Shown: piece by piece, positions 11,199-18,190 of the stretch
Layout: every line of letters begins with the position of its first letter
How positions within the stretch are numbered: the first letter of the stretch is position 1
Origin: a virus
Length of the DNA stretch: 38,486 nucleotides
Strand: one strand, 5' to 3'
IMG/VR virus record: IMGVR_UViG_3300046009_004446
Location: 1-38,486 of that record
Position numbers and translations under genes: made by a program
Notes under the pieces: generated by a model
The model's database searches: none
What the model saw: the letters and a program-made list of their open reading frames with translations, nothing else
Told to the model about the DNA's origin: nothing

Positions 11199-11538
11199 AG
11201 AGAGGCTTAGTAAGATTGGCTACGAGCTTGAGCTAGAGGGTAACGTCCCTTGGATATACCTCAAGTCAGTCAACGGAAATCCTATAAAGAGTAAGGATTG
11301 GTTAAATTCAAACCACGGCTACTGCATAGCTTGGTATCCTGTGTGGCATCAAGATGAGGTTAAGCTAAATTGGTACGACATAAAGTTAACTTTTAAGTTA
11401 ATCAGAAAGTACGGTAAGCCAATCCATAAGTACAACAATGGGATAGGCGCTACGCTATGTCATGACTGCGGAGTGATTATATCTGAGGGATTGACTCATG
11501 ACTTGAGATGTTATAAATGTCTAATATATTACCCATAA
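11176..11538 (+). CDS. conserved phage protein with C-terminal zinc-ribbon-like cysteines, 120 aa
   Basis: The N-terminal 90 residues contain an alternating aromatic/charged pattern (GYELELEGNVPWIYLKSVNG, WYPVWHQDEVKLNWYDIKLTF). The C-terminus holds CHDCG (residues about 95-99) and CYKC (about 112-115), two C-x-x-C pairs spaced like a zinc ribbon. The gene begins inside the end of the preceding one. Its TAA stop is the first base set of a perfect seven-pair hairpin (11536-11556). Function is unknown. The zinc pairs and the neighbouring cysteine protein suggest a small accessory complex. Confidence 0.7.
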   Translation: MNEVVKFKERLSKIGYELELEGNVPWIYLKSVNGNPIKSKDWLNSNHGYCIAWYPVWHQDEVKLNWYDIKLTFKLIRKYGKPIHKYNNGIGATLCHDCGVIISEGLTHDLRCYKCLIYYP

Positions 11539-11556
11539 TCGGGTGAAAACCGATTA
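11536..11556 (+). other. intergenic hairpin TAATCGG/CCGATTA
   Basis: Seven perfect pairs with loop GTGAAAA. The stem starts at the stop codon of the 120-residue gene. No T run follows, so it is more likely a processing or stability element than a terminator. Confidence 0.5.
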
Positions 11557-11583
11557 AGTATGGTGAAAAACACATAATTTGAT

Positions 11584-11793
11584 ATGAATCAGGAGAAATT
11601 TGAAAAGCTATACGAACCAAAACAAAAAAAGATATTACTTCTAATACCTTTCTTACAGGAAAAACCAAGACCTCTAATGTCTATAGCCAACTTGTTAAGC
11701 GTACACCCTAAGTGGGCATCCTCTTACATCAGGGACTTGCGTAAATTAGAAGTAGACGTTAAAAAAGACCAATATAAAAAATACTACATATGA
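11584..11793 (+). CDS. small winged-helix-like DNA-binding protein, 69 aa
   Basis: A 69-residue protein with a helix-turn-helix-like pattern: KILLLIPFLQEKPRPLMSIANLLSVHPKWASSYIRDLRKLEVDV. The segment SIANLLSVHPKWASSYIRDL has the spacing of a turn between two helices, and VKKDQYKKYYI could be the wing strand. It resembles minimal winged-helix modules of small phage regulators. It overlaps the next gene by 4 bases (ATGA). The regulatory target is unknown; control of nearby late genes is inferred only from position. Confidence 0.6.
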   Translation: MNQEKFEKLYEPKQKKILLLIPFLQEKPRPLMSIANLLSVHPKWASSYIRDLRKLEVDVKKDQYKKYYI

Positions 11794-12023
11794 AAGCAAC
11801 ACTACACTTCGAACACGAGGAGCAAGATGAGCTGCAAGATGCCATCAACGGTTATAAATGGCGGCTTATTGTTTGGGAGCTAGACCAAGATTTGCGCGGA
11901 ATAGTCAAGCACGGATACATCGGTAACAGAGAGGCTACTAGCGCAGAGATTGCAATGGCTGACTACTGCCGAACAAAACTTAGACAATTAATTAGTGATG
12001 ATGGATTAAATTTGGAACAGTAA
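11790..12023 (+). CDS. conserved phage protein, 77 aa
   Basis: A short protein of a type often seen in phages: FEHEEQDELQDAINGYKWRLIVWELDQDLRGIVKHGY then TSAEIAMADYCRTKLRQLISDDGL. The N-terminal E-x-x-E-x-x-x-A pattern and the middle WELDQDLR are the recurrent parts of that family. It is soluble and mostly helical. Function is unknown. Its start overlaps the HTH gene, and a promoter-terminator unit follows its stop, so it closes this small operon. Confidence 0.7.
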   Translation: MKATLHFEHEEQDELQDAINGYKWRLIVWELDQDLRGIVKHGYIGNREATSAEIAMADYCRTKLRQLISDDGLNLEQ

Positions 12024-12042
12024 ACAAATTTGTTTATATTTG
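12012..12042 (+). promoter_or_regulatory. rightward promoter (TTG, 20 bases, TATATTTG)
   Basis: TTG at 12012-12014 and TATATTTG at 12035-12042 are 20 bases apart. It overlaps the end of the 77-residue gene. No reading frame follows before the terminator at 12079-12104. Confidence 0.7.
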
Positions 12043-12047
12043 CATCA

Positions 12048-12104
12048 GTTCTGTTATAATCATAGGTGTTATTGGCAAGAGGGGAGTTTTTTAGCTCCCC
12101 TTTT
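12048..12104 (+). ncRNA. candidate short noncoding transcript
   Basis: A promoter (12012-12042) is followed about 40 bases later by an intrinsic terminator, with no start codon and frame that would make a gene. The predicted RNA is about 55 bases. A similar promoter-terminator unit exists at 37146-37230. Function is unknown. Confidence 0.5.
12079..12104 (+). terminator. intrinsic terminator
   Basis: GGGGAG (12081-12086) pairs with CTCCCC (12095-12100), followed by TTTT. Confidence 0.85.
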
Positions 12105-12134
12105 GTTATTTGTCACAATAATTGCTTAAATTTG
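12103..12134 (+). promoter_or_regulatory. rightward promoter (TTG, 21 bases, TAAATTTG)
   Basis: TTG at 12103-12105 and TAAATTTG at 12127-12134. It drives the 96-residue gene, whose ATG lies 31 bases downstream. Confidence 0.65.
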
Positions 12135-12165
12135 TGTCATTGTTTAACCCATTAATTTTTTAAAG

Positions 12166-12456
12166 ATGGAAAAGTTTATTTCGGTTCCGGTAACGGGACA
12201 ACCTAATCAGTTGATTAGTGTAACAGGTATTGTTTTAGTTGAATCATCATCAGCTACGTCTACTACAACTACAATTAGTTATCAAGCAAATGGTAGGGAT
12301 ATTTCAATTACGCACGCTGCTCAGGTTGGATATGACATGCGTACTGCTATCCAAAATGCTATTGCTGCTGCTTTGCAGACATCTTGGACGAATGTAGTGT
12401 ATGTTGCATCTTTTCCACGTGCAATAAGTTCTGTTGTCGTTAGCAATCCTGTATAG
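12166..12456 (+). CDS. small probable virion-associated protein, 96 aa
   Basis: A 96-residue, serine/threonine-rich protein with strand-like repeats (FISVPVTGQPNQLISVTGIVLVESSSATSTTTT) and a helical segment (MRTAIQNAIAAALQTSW). It has the look of small beta-rich phage surface or decoration proteins, but I cannot identify a family. It is transcribed alone, between a promoter at 12103-12134 and a strong terminator at 12477-12504, an arrangement used for highly expressed products. It lies directly before the chaperonin genes. No cysteine or signal peptide is present. Confidence 0.65.
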   Translation: MEKFISVPVTGQPNQLISVTGIVLVESSSATSTTTTISYQANGRDISITHAAQVGYDMRTAIQNAIAAALQTSWTNVVYVASFPRAISSVVVSNPV

Positions 12457-12476
12457 TTCTGAAAAGCTATTTAGAG

Positions 12477-12504
12477 AGCCATTCTTTCGGGGATGGCTTT
12501 TTTT
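12477..12504 (+). terminator. intrinsic terminator
   Basis: AGCCAT (12477-12482) pairs with ATGGCT (12493-12498), followed by seven T residues. Confidence 0.85.
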
Positions 12505-12518
12505 GTCACGATTATTTA

Positions 12519-12526
12519 TATCTTTG
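12519..12526 (+). promoter_or_regulatory. rightward -7 box TATCTTTG for groEL
   Basis: TATCTTTG lies 20 bases before the ATG of the GroEL gene. A TTG is present at 12503-12505 but only 13 bases away, so the upstream element is unclear. Confidence 0.6.
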
Positions 12527-12546
12527 TGACCAATAAAATTTAATCT

Positions 12547-14157
12547 ATGGCACATAACCAATCATTTACACCAAAAGAACTACTCTTTGAGGAAGACGGC
12601 CGCAAGAAGCTCATCTCAGGAGTTAACAAGATGGCCAAGGCCGTCAAAAGTACCCTCGGACCACGAGGAAAGACAGTACTAATCGAGTCACCATTTCACA
12701 CGCACGGCATCACGGTCACCAAAGATGGTGTCACTGTGGCCAAAGCTGTTGACCTGTTCGACCCGGTTGAGAACCTAGCGGTTAAAATCATGAAGGAGGC
12801 TGCTGAGCGCACCGCTACAAGCGCAGGTGACGGAACAACAACCGCCATCGTGCTTACTGAGGCCCTAATCGAGGCAGGTTTAAAGCACATTAAGCCTGAG
12901 CACAACAACATCGAGGTGCTTCGCAACATGACAGACATCTCCAACCAAGTTGTTGAGCTACTCAAAAAGAAGGCAAAGAAGGTAACACCTGCTATGTTAG
13001 AGGACGTGGCTACCATCTCTGCCAACAACGACCAATCTACAGGTAAGGTAATCGCTGAGACGTACAACGCGGTGGGTAAAAATGGTATCGTTACCGTTGA
13101 GCACTCCCAAACCTCAGAGACCTACTCTACGGCTACCGACGGACTTCGCGTACAGCGCGGGTACCTAAGCCCATACTTTATCAACAACCACGAGCGTGAT
13201 GAGTACGTGGCTGACGACATATACATCTTGGTGTGTGATGCGGAGATATCGAACATCCTTCAAATCAAAGAGGTGTTAGCTCCAATTGCAAACACCCAAA
13301 AGAAGCTATTAATCATTGCCCCGTGCACAAATCAGTTCATTAACACGTTGTCTGCTAACGTAGCCAAGGGTGCGTTAAACGTATGTGCCATACAACCACC
13401 TAGTTTTGGCTACAAGCAGCACGAGCTCATGCAAGACATCGCGCTGAGTGTCGGGGCAACTTACTACTCTGAGAAGACGGGTGACGACTTGAGCCTCATT
13501 CAGTTCTCTGACCTAGGTCATGCAAGTAAGGTAATCGTTAAAAAGGACGAGACCATTATTGTTAAGGACCTAGAGGACGAGACAAGCACTGCTGTTACCG
13601 AGCGCATCGAGCAGCTGTGGAAGGCGCACGAGCAAGCGCAGAAGAAGAACGACAAGGACTTCATTTTGGAACGAATCGCTTCTCTCTCAGGTGGAATTGG
13701 TGTCATCCACGTTGGTGGTAACACAGACCTTGAGCAAAAGGAGCTCTACGACCGCATTGACGACGCCGTTTGCGCTGTTCGCTCGGCTTTGGAGGAGGGG
13801 ATATTGCCGGGAGGTGGAAAAGCTCTTTACGATATCAATGTATTGGAGAACCTCCCGTTGGTTGGAGAGAGTATTGAGGCCTCTGTTGCCGCTCGCATCA
13901 TCCAAGAGGCGCTTTGGGCACCACTCGAGCAAATATACACCAACGCAGGACTTGCTTTGTCTGACTACCCTGTCCTTAAAAACGAGGGTAAGGGTGTAAA
14001 CATCAAGACATCAGAGCAGGGTGACCTCATCAAACTTGGTGTCATCGACCCGCTGAAGGTAACGCGCTCAGCTTTACAGAACGCTGTGAGCGTAGCTGTG
14101 ACAATCCTAAGTACTAACGCTATTATTACGGAGGCTCGCTCGTTCGAGGTTAAATAA
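12547..14157 (+). CDS. groEL: phage-encoded GroEL-type chaperonin
   Basis: A 536-residue group I chaperonin (bacterial GroEL is about 548). Residues about 33-43 are TLGPRGKTVLI, GITVTKDGVTVAK follows at 54, and AGDGTTTAIVLTEALI near 91 is the nucleotide-binding D-G-T-T-T motif with its catalytic aspartate. GGGKALYDI near 415 and a D-P-x-K-V-T-R-S-A-L-Q-N-A segment near 500 match the second equatorial half. The C-terminus ends ARSFEVK without the GGM repeats of host GroEL. It folds proteins in a double-ring cage with GroES. GroES overlaps its stop by 1 base. Phage chaperonins are known but uncommon; here it probably helps fold capsid or fibre proteins. Confidence 0.95.
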   Translation: MAHNQSFTPKELLFEEDGRKKLISGVNKMAKAVKSTLGPRGKTVLIESPFHTHGITVTKDGVTVAKAVDLFDPVENLAVKIMKEAAERTATSAGDGTTTAIVLTEALIEAGLKHIKPEHNNIEVLRNMTDISNQVVELLKKKAKKVTPAMLEDVATISANNDQSTGKVIAETYNAVGKNGIVTVEHSQTSETYSTATDGLRVQRGYLSPYFINNHERDEYVADDIYILVCDAEISNILQIKEVLAPIANTQKKLLIIAPCTNQFINTLSANVAKGALNVCAIQPPSFGYKQHELMQDIALSVGATYYSEKTGDDLSLIQFSDLGHASKVIVKKDETIIVKDLEDETSTAVTERIEQLWKAHEQAQKKNDKDFILERIASLSGGIGVIHVGGNTDLEQKELYDRIDDAVCAVRSALEEGILPGGGKALYDINVLENLPLVGESIEASVAARIIQEALWAPLEQIYTNAGLALSDYPVLKNEGKGVNIKTSEQGDLIKLGVIDPLKVTRSALQNAVSVAVTILSTNAIITEARSFEVK

Positions 14158-14417
14158 TGAAAAAGGTAATCGGTAAAAACATTGTAATTAAAAATATCGA
14201 GGAAGAAGTCCGCTCAGATGCGGGCTTCATTCTCTCGGCTGATGACGTTAAGGGCTTTAGGTACAAAAGAGGTGTCGTTGTGATGCCGGGTACTGACGTG
14301 AGCACCATTCAAGCGGGTGATGAAATTTACTACGACAAGGCAAACAGCTACACGATGATGATAAATGACGAGGACGTCACCATCATTGCAGAGCGAGACG
14401 TTGTCATTGTACTTTAA
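14157..14417 (+). CDS. groES: phage-encoded GroES-type co-chaperonin
   Basis: An 86-residue protein with the GroES outline: a strand pair (KKVIGKNIVIKNIEEEV), a mobile loop (RSDAGFILSADDVKGFRYK) carrying the FIL triplet in place of the usual IVL that touches GroEL, then GVVVMPGTD, the conserved GDEIYYDK strand, and ends DVTIIAERDVVIVL. It caps the GroEL ring. It starts at the ATG that overlaps the groEL stop (TAATGA), so the two are coupled. Its stop interlocks with the stop of the reverse-oriented gene at 14414-14842. Its sequence is well diverged from typical host GroES, consistent with a phage-adapted partner. Confidence 0.85.
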   Translation: MKKVIGKNIVIKNIEEEVRSDAGFILSADDVKGFRYKRGVVVMPGTDVSTIQAGDEIYYDKANSYTMMINDEDVTIIAERDVVIVL

Positions 14418-14842
14418 TCATCCTTAAACTTACCCGTTCTAATCTCTTCGTTCATCTGTCGGATGGCATTCTTATAGGTCTTGTGGGCGTAGCCTGCTTC
14501 CTTTAAAAAGAGACGATTGAACTGATAGTTTTCAGATATCTTACCACCCTCAAGCTTGTCGTACAAAGATGCGACAAGCTTTTTTCCTTTAAAGGTAATC
14601 TTCCAAATAGAAGCGCTGTTGGCGTGTGCATGACTGTGTATGTCTATAAATCCCTTGCTCTTTAGGATTGAGAAGCGGGTTCTACTCCAAGAAAAAGTTT
14701 GCATAAAAACTTGGCAGTCTGTCATTGTAAAGTATTTTTCTGAGTATACGTAGAGCAATAAATCTAGCTCTGACTCGGTGATATTGTACTTTTGTAGGTA
14801 GTAGTAGCGTATTAAACGCCAATACCTCATGTAGTTTTTCAT
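14414..14842 (-). CDS. winged-helix transcription regulator, reverse-oriented
   Basis: A 142-residue protein resembling MarR/PadR-like winged-helix regulators. Residues 20-50 are helical (ITESELDLLLYVYSEKYFTMTDCQVFM), followed by a recognition-helix-like WSRTRFSILKSKGFIDIHSH and a wing strand pair (ASIWKITFKGKKLVASLYDKLEGG). The C-terminal helix (YKNAIRQMNEEIRTGKFKDD) could dimerise. It is the only minus-strand gene in the rightward half. Its predicted -7 box (TAACTTTG, 14868-14875) overlaps the rightward promoter at 14857-14864. That geometry suggests it represses or competes with the small-basic-protein operon beside it. Direction and overlap are seen; the regulation is inferred. Confidence 0.75.
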   Translation of the reverse strand: MKNYMRYWRLIRYYYLQKYNITESELDLLLYVYSEKYFTMTDCQVFMQTFSWSRTRFSILKSKGFIDIHSHAHANSASIWKITFKGKKLVASLYDKLEGGKISENYQFNRLFLKEAGYAHKTYKNAIRQMNEEIRTGKFKDD

Positions 14843-14856
14843 TTGATTAAATTTTG

Positions 14857-14864
14857 TAAATTTG
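14857..14864 (+). promoter_or_regulatory. rightward -7 box TAAATTTG, overlapping a divergent promoter
   Basis: TAAATTTG lies 23 bases before the ATG at 14888. The minus-strand box TAACTTTG (14868-14875) for the winged-helix gene lies immediately beside it, so the two promoters share the same DNA face. Confidence 0.55.
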
Positions 14865-14867
14865 TCT

Positions 14868-14875
14868 CAAAGTTA
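14868..14875 (-). promoter_or_regulatory. leftward -7 box TAACTTTG for the winged-helix gene
   Basis: Minus-strand TAACTTTG lies 25 bases before the start codon of the regulator gene (complement of 14840-14842). It overlaps the rightward promoter region. Confidence 0.5.
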
Positions 14876-14887
14876 ACTATTTAAGAT

Positions 14888-15058
14888 ATGATGAAGGGAA
14901 TGTCCAATCAAAATAAGTCTCTTGAGGCTCTTAAAGCTAAGAAAGCTAAGTCTGCAAAGGCTGCTTTTAGTAAGGCAAACGCTAAGTCAAAGACACCTCT
15001 TGCAGGAATGTCTATAGCTGCAAAGCTTAAGATGACTAAACTCAAACCTAAGAAGTAA
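14888..15058 (+). CDS. very basic lysine-rich protein, 56 aa
   Basis: A 56-residue protein with about 17 lysines and a repeated lysine/alanine/serine pattern (KAKKAKSAKAAFSKANAKSK), followed by LAGMSIAAKLKMTKLKPKK. Such composition is typical of nucleic-acid-condensing proteins. The start is the first of two adjacent ATG codons; the second would shorten it by one residue. Its stop shares TAATG with the next gene. It is the first of five small basic genes. Whether it is packaged with the DNA or acts in the cell is not shown by the sequence. Confidence 0.8.
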   Translation: MMKGMSNQNKSLEALKAKKAKSAKAAFSKANAKSKTPLAGMSIAAKLKMTKLKPKK

Positions 15059-15348
15059 TGGCTGACAAGAGCAAGATGAAGTGTAACGTGCCACGTTCTT
15101 CAGACCGACCGGGAAAGAAGATGATGGTAAAGGCGTGCTCAGGAGGAACTGAGAAGCTCATTCATTTTGGCGCAAAGGGTTATGGTCACAACTATAGCGC
15201 TGCTGCGCGTAAGAGTTTCAAGGCTCGCCATAGCTGTTCAACTGCAAATGACAAATTAAGCGCTCGTTATTGGGCTTGTAAAAAGCTATGGGCAGGACCT
15301 GGTGGCTCAACCAAGTCATCGCCATCATCAAAGAAAGGTAAGTACTAA
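15058..15348 (+). CDS. conserved viral basic protein, 96 aa
   Basis: A 96-residue protein rich in lysine, serine, cysteine and aromatic residues. Characteristic segments are KCNVPRSSDRPGKKMMVKACSGG, LIHFGAKGYGHNYSAAARKS, FKARHSCSTANDKLSARYW and ACKKLW. This pattern is recurrent in virion-region proteins of unrelated tailed phages and some large eukaryotic viruses (I believe the DUF6321-type family, from memory). Function is unknown. Three or four conserved cysteines and HF/GY/H residues suggest a compact metal-bound or disulphide-free knot. It overlaps both neighbours through TAATG junctions. Confidence 0.75.
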   Translation: MADKSKMKCNVPRSSDRPGKKMMVKACSGGTEKLIHFGAKGYGHNYSAAARKSFKARHSCSTANDKLSARYWACKKLWAGPGGSTKSSPSSKKGKY

Positions 15349-15689
15349 TGAAGGACGCCTGCTACAAAAAGGTAAAGGCATCATACGATGTATTTCCATC
15401 GGCTAGAGCCTCACAGGCTATTGCTAAATGTCGCAAGGCATCGGGTAACGTTCGTAAGACTGAGAGCGGTGCTAGTTTAAAGCGTTGGGAGAAGGAGAAG
15501 TGGACTGACACGCGCACGGGCAAAGCTTGTGGTGCGGGTGGTAAAAACGAGTACTGTCGACCATCAAAAAGAGTGTCTTCAAAGACACCCGTAACAAAGA
15601 GTGAAATGAGTCCATCAAAGCTTGCAGCCAAGAAGGCTGAGAAGTCAAGAGTAGGCATGGGCAACAGAGTAAGTAACGTTAAAAAATAA
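15348..15689 (+). CDS. conserved viral basic protein (DUF5872-like), 113 aa
   Basis: A 113-residue basic protein. CYKKVKASYDVFPSARASQAI then AKCRKASGNVRK is followed by LKRWEKEKWTDTRTGKACG and GKNEYCRP. I match this to the DUF5872-type family, found in phages and large viruses, on the strength of the WxxEKWxDTxTGKxCG pattern. Function is unknown. The C-terminal third is low-complexity and lysine/serine-rich and contains one copy of the 16-base palindrome at 15573-15588 (encoding RVSSKTP). It is translationally coupled to the preceding gene. Confidence 0.75.
   Translation: MKDACYKKVKASYDVFPSARASQAIAKCRKASGNVRKTESGASLKRWEKEKWTDTRTGKACGAGGKNEYCRPSKRVSSKTPVTKSEMSPSKLAAKKAEKSRVGMGNRVSNVKK
15573..15588. 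repeat. 16-base palindrome, copy 7
   Basis: GTGTCTTCAAAGACAC, exact, inside the coding sequence of the 113-residue basic protein, in a low-complexity linker. Confidence 0.9.
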
Positions 15690-15694
15690 ATATC

Positions 15695-15790
15695 ATGAAA
15701 AAGTCAAGCTGCGGCACTAAGATGGGTGCTACTACTAATAAGAGTGCACCTGTGTACACTTCTAAGAAACCAATGTCTAAGAAGAAGTAA
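15695..15790 (+). CDS. short basic peptide, 31 aa
   Basis: A 31-residue frame: MKKSSCGTKMGATTNKSAPVY followed by TSKKPMSKKK. It is supported by its position in a chain of coupled small basic genes, by similar lysine/serine composition, and by a TAATG junction with the next gene. It starts 5 bases after the previous stop. One cysteine. Function is unknown; it fits the group of presumed DNA-associated peptides. Confidence 0.6.
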   Translation: MKKSSCGTKMGATTNKSAPVYTSKKPMSKKK

Positions 15791-15966
15791 TGAAGCTAAC
15801 AAGTAAAAGCAGAGGCTTTGGCGATACAGTTTATAAGGTTGCCAAGGCTACGGGTATCAAAAAGGTAGCCGATACGATTGCTCAAGTAAAGAAAGGCACG
15901 TCTGAGTGCACGCCATGTGAGAAGCGCCGTCAGGCACTTAACAAGGCATTTCCTTATCAAAAATAA
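15790..15966 (+). CDS. small basic protein with C-x-x-C and FPY motifs, 58 aa
   Basis: A 58-residue protein: a lysine-rich start (MKLTSKSRGFGDTVYKVAKAT), a short helix (IKKVADTIAQVKKG) and the C-terminal ECTPCEKRRQALNKAFPYQK. The CTPCEKRRxxLNxxFPY ending is a small conserved signature I associate with Bacteroidota phages, always without known function. The C-x-x-C could be a redox or metal pair. It closes the run of five coupled basic genes and is followed by a promoter-type box. Confidence 0.75.
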   Translation: MKLTSKSRGFGDTVYKVAKATGIKKVADTIAQVKKGTSECTPCEKRRQALNKAFPYQK

Positions 15967-15970
15967 CACG

Positions 15971-15978
15971 TATATTTG
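15971..15978 (+). promoter_or_regulatory. rightward -7 box TATATTTG
   Basis: TATATTTG lies 15 bases before the ATG of the 540-residue gene. No clear -33 TTG is present. Confidence 0.5.
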
Positions 15979-15993
15979 TAAAAAAAATAAATT

Positions 15994-17616
15994 ATGTCAT
16001 CAATTCCATCAGGTACTCAATTTATTGGTTTAGCAGCTAACTATCCAACAACAGAACGCCGCTCTAGTTTAATTAACTCAGAGAGTCAGCCATATACTAT
16101 TGAGGATATTCAGACTCAAACGGTAACTACGTCTGCTGAATTTCAAACTCAAGGCACGGATATTAATAGTACTGCATACTTGCCGTATGGACTTACCCAT
16201 ATTAGTGCTGTGCCAACTGTCAATGACTATGCTTGTCACTTGCCGAATCCACCAATTCAAGGACGTCAAGTTACAATTGTAAATACATCAGGTATTGACA
16301 TCGTAGTATTCCCAAGTTTACCGGGTGGAAGTATTAACGGCATTACCAATGGTTCTTTTAGCGTACCATCAAATGGACAGGCTTACACTTTCTTCTGTTA
16401 TGAGAACCCTGCACCGGGTGCTTGGACAATTACTGCTCCTGCAACTTCACAGGTTACATCAGGTGTTATTGACTTTGCAAATGAAGACTTAACGTTTGTT
16501 GGAACATTTAGCACAGCTCTAATAGCAAGCACGTCAGGACAGGGAAGATTACAACCAATCCTTGGTGTGAATCCTCCATCAGGAACAGTTAACATTGTCT
16601 TGAACACAGTAACTTACCCAATGGTGTTTAATACTGACTTAAACACTACTGTTGTAAACTTTGTAAATACACACGGAGCTAATATCTTTAATGATACAGG
16701 TATCGCTGTTTACTCTGATACTACAACTAACCCGTATGTATACTTTACAGCTCCAACAGCAGGACAGGTTACGTTGCTAAACAACATGACTGTAACTCCT
16801 GTAGGTGGTGTGACTTATACTGTTCAGAAAAGATACGCTGATATCTATCAGACAAAAGGATTCTGCCTTGCAAATAACACACCCGACACAGGTGTAGGTA
16901 TTTACGGTAAATCAATCACTACAGGTTTAGGTGGTGGTTGGGCGTTAACTCCCGTTAACGTTTTGTCAAGCACTCAAACTACTTATGTATACGGCGGCCT
17001 TGCTCAAAATCCTGACTTCATTTCCATATCACCTTCTTTAGGTACAACTTGGAGGAGATTTACGAAGTTTAAGATTTACACTAATATGCAGGAGCAAATC
17101 AATGTAAAAATTGGTGCGAACGCAGGCGTTGCTCTTTACACTCAAGGTGCAAGCCCTGTCTTCCAATCATTTGTAGCTTATAACGATGCTGCTTGGAACA
17201 CAAGCTCAGGATACAACTTTATCTATCCGGGTACAAATGGTGCTACGTTCCCAATACCTCAGTCAGGATTTTCTCCTATAGCTCTTTCAACCCTTACAAA
17301 TGGCAACATAATTTCAGGTGTTCTTCCGGGTACATTTGTTGAGTCATTCCCGGGTTCAAACTGTTCTGCAAACGTAGGAGACCCCGGTACGTACTACATT
17401 GAGGCAACATTGGCATTAGACGCCTATCCTAACATCACAAATTGGATTGGTATTACTAAGGTAGCTACTCAGATTGCCAACCCTTGGGATGCATGGTACA
17501 CTAAGTTAATCTTCCCTGTAGTTGAGCTAATCAATCCTGACTACTTCACTACGACAATTCCGGGAGCTATTGACACTCCTAAATTCCAACTATTCTACGA
17601 ATACGAGCAATTATAA
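15994..17616 (+). CDS. probable virion surface or baseplate protein, 540 aa
   Basis: A 540-residue protein rich in threonine, serine, asparagine, proline and glycine, with long strand-type repeats and no lysine clusters. Segments such as TIVNTSGIDIVVFPSLPGGSING and PSNGQAYTFFCYENPAPGAW have a beta-sandwich look. The middle (FVNTHGANIFNDTGIAVYSD) and the C-terminal part, ending PGAIDTPKFQLFYEYEQL, are similarly rich in strands. No signal peptide. A structural or adsorption role is inferred from composition and from the surrounding fibre genes. It has its own promoter box and a terminator downstream, so it is likely expressed at a high level late in infection. Confidence 0.65.
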   Translation: MSSIPSGTQFIGLAANYPTTERRSSLINSESQPYTIEDIQTQTVTTSAEFQTQGTDINSTAYLPYGLTHISAVPTVNDYACHLPNPPIQGRQVTIVNTSGIDIVVFPSLPGGSINGITNGSFSVPSNGQAYTFFCYENPAPGAWTITAPATSQVTSGVIDFANEDLTFVGTFSTALIASTSGQGRLQPILGVNPPSGTVNIVLNTVTYPMVFNTDLNTTVVNFVNTHGANIFNDTGIAVYSDTTTNPYVYFTAPTAGQVTLLNNMTVTPVGGVTYTVQKRYADIYQTKGFCLANNTPDTGVGIYGKSITTGLGGGWALTPVNVLSSTQTTYVYGGLAQNPDFISISPSLGTTWRRFTKFKIYTNMQEQINVKIGANAGVALYTQGASPVFQSFVAYNDAAWNTSSGYNFIYPGTNGATFPIPQSGFSPIALSTLTNGNIISGVLPGTFVESFPGSNCSANVGDPGTYYIEATLALDAYPNITNWIGITKVATQIANPWDAWYTKLIFPVVELINPDYFTTTIPGAIDTPKFQLFYEYEQL

Positions 17617-17646
17617 TACTTTAGTAATTCCAAAACAAAGTAATCT

Positions 17647-17671
17647 AGCCACCTTAACGGGTGGCTTTTTT
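17647..17671 (+). terminator. intrinsic terminator
   Basis: AGCCACC (17647-17653) pairs with GGTGGCT (17660-17666), followed by five or more T residues. Confidence 0.9.
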
Positions 17672-17687
17672 GTTTTAAAATATTCCC

Positions 17688-17695
17688 TATCTTTG
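17688..17695 (+). promoter_or_regulatory. rightward -7 box TATCTTTG
   Basis: TATCTTTG lies 20 bases before the ATG at 17716. It is the third member of the TATCTTTGT group. Confidence 0.6.
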
Positions 17696-17715
17696 TGATA
17701 TAAAATTTAAAAGAC

Positions 17716-18189
17716 ATGGCATATCAAAAGTTACAGACCACAGCAGCATTGAGCATCGTCTCAACTGATAACGCTAACATACCTATCTACAATATTGTTG
17801 AGTCGGGTACAGCTACCTCAGTAGTTGCTAGCCAACTAGTGGACTCAACGGGGTTATTTGTAACAAATGGTGTTAAGGCGGGAGATGTTGTTTACAACAA
17901 CGTAACTCTTCAGGCTGCAACTGTTATGACCGTTGTAAATCAAACAACTGTCATTTTAAATGCAAACATCTTTACTGTTATTGGAGAGGCATACACTCTT
18001 TACTCTCAAAACGTAGACGGCAACTCATGTGTATTGTACGTTGGTACAGGTGGTACGTTGCGTGTTATTACTGCAGGAGGCCAAGATGTTACATTTAATG
18101 GTATATTAGGTGGTACTTTTCTACCTGTTCAAATAGACAAGGTATTCAAGACAGGTACAACAGCAACCAACCTAATCGCATTGTGGTAA
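17716..18189 (+). CDS. probable virion protein, 157 aa
   Basis: A 157-residue protein, beta-rich and free of charged clusters. Hydrophobic valine/threonine strands (AALSIVSTDNANIPIYNIVE, SGTATSVVASQLVDSTG, TVMTVVNQTTVILNANIF) dominate. The C-terminal half (TLRVITAGGQDVTFNGILGG, FLPVQIDKVFKTGTTATNLIALW) has the look of a repetitive structural fold found on phage surfaces. I infer a capsid decoration or tail protein. It lies between the terminator of the 540-residue gene and the fibre genes and starts its own transcript. Confidence 0.65.
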   Translation: MAYQKLQTTAALSIVSTDNANIPIYNIVESGTATSVVASQLVDSTGLFVTNGVKAGDVVYNNVTLQAATVMTVVNQTTVILNANIFTVIGEAYTLYSQNVDGNSCVLYVGTGGTLRVITAGGQDVTFNGILGGTFLPVQIDKVFKTGTTATNLIALW

Positions 18190-18190
18190 G

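Noticed and set aside
12696-13067. Antisense frames inside groEL, for example on the minus strand
   Set aside because: They mirror codon periodicity of the true gene and have no start signals; the same holds for antisense frames in the fibre, portal and capsid genes.
14990-15000. CAAAGACACC, a half-match to the 16-base palindrome
   Set aside because: Only one arm is present, and such short matches are expected by chance.
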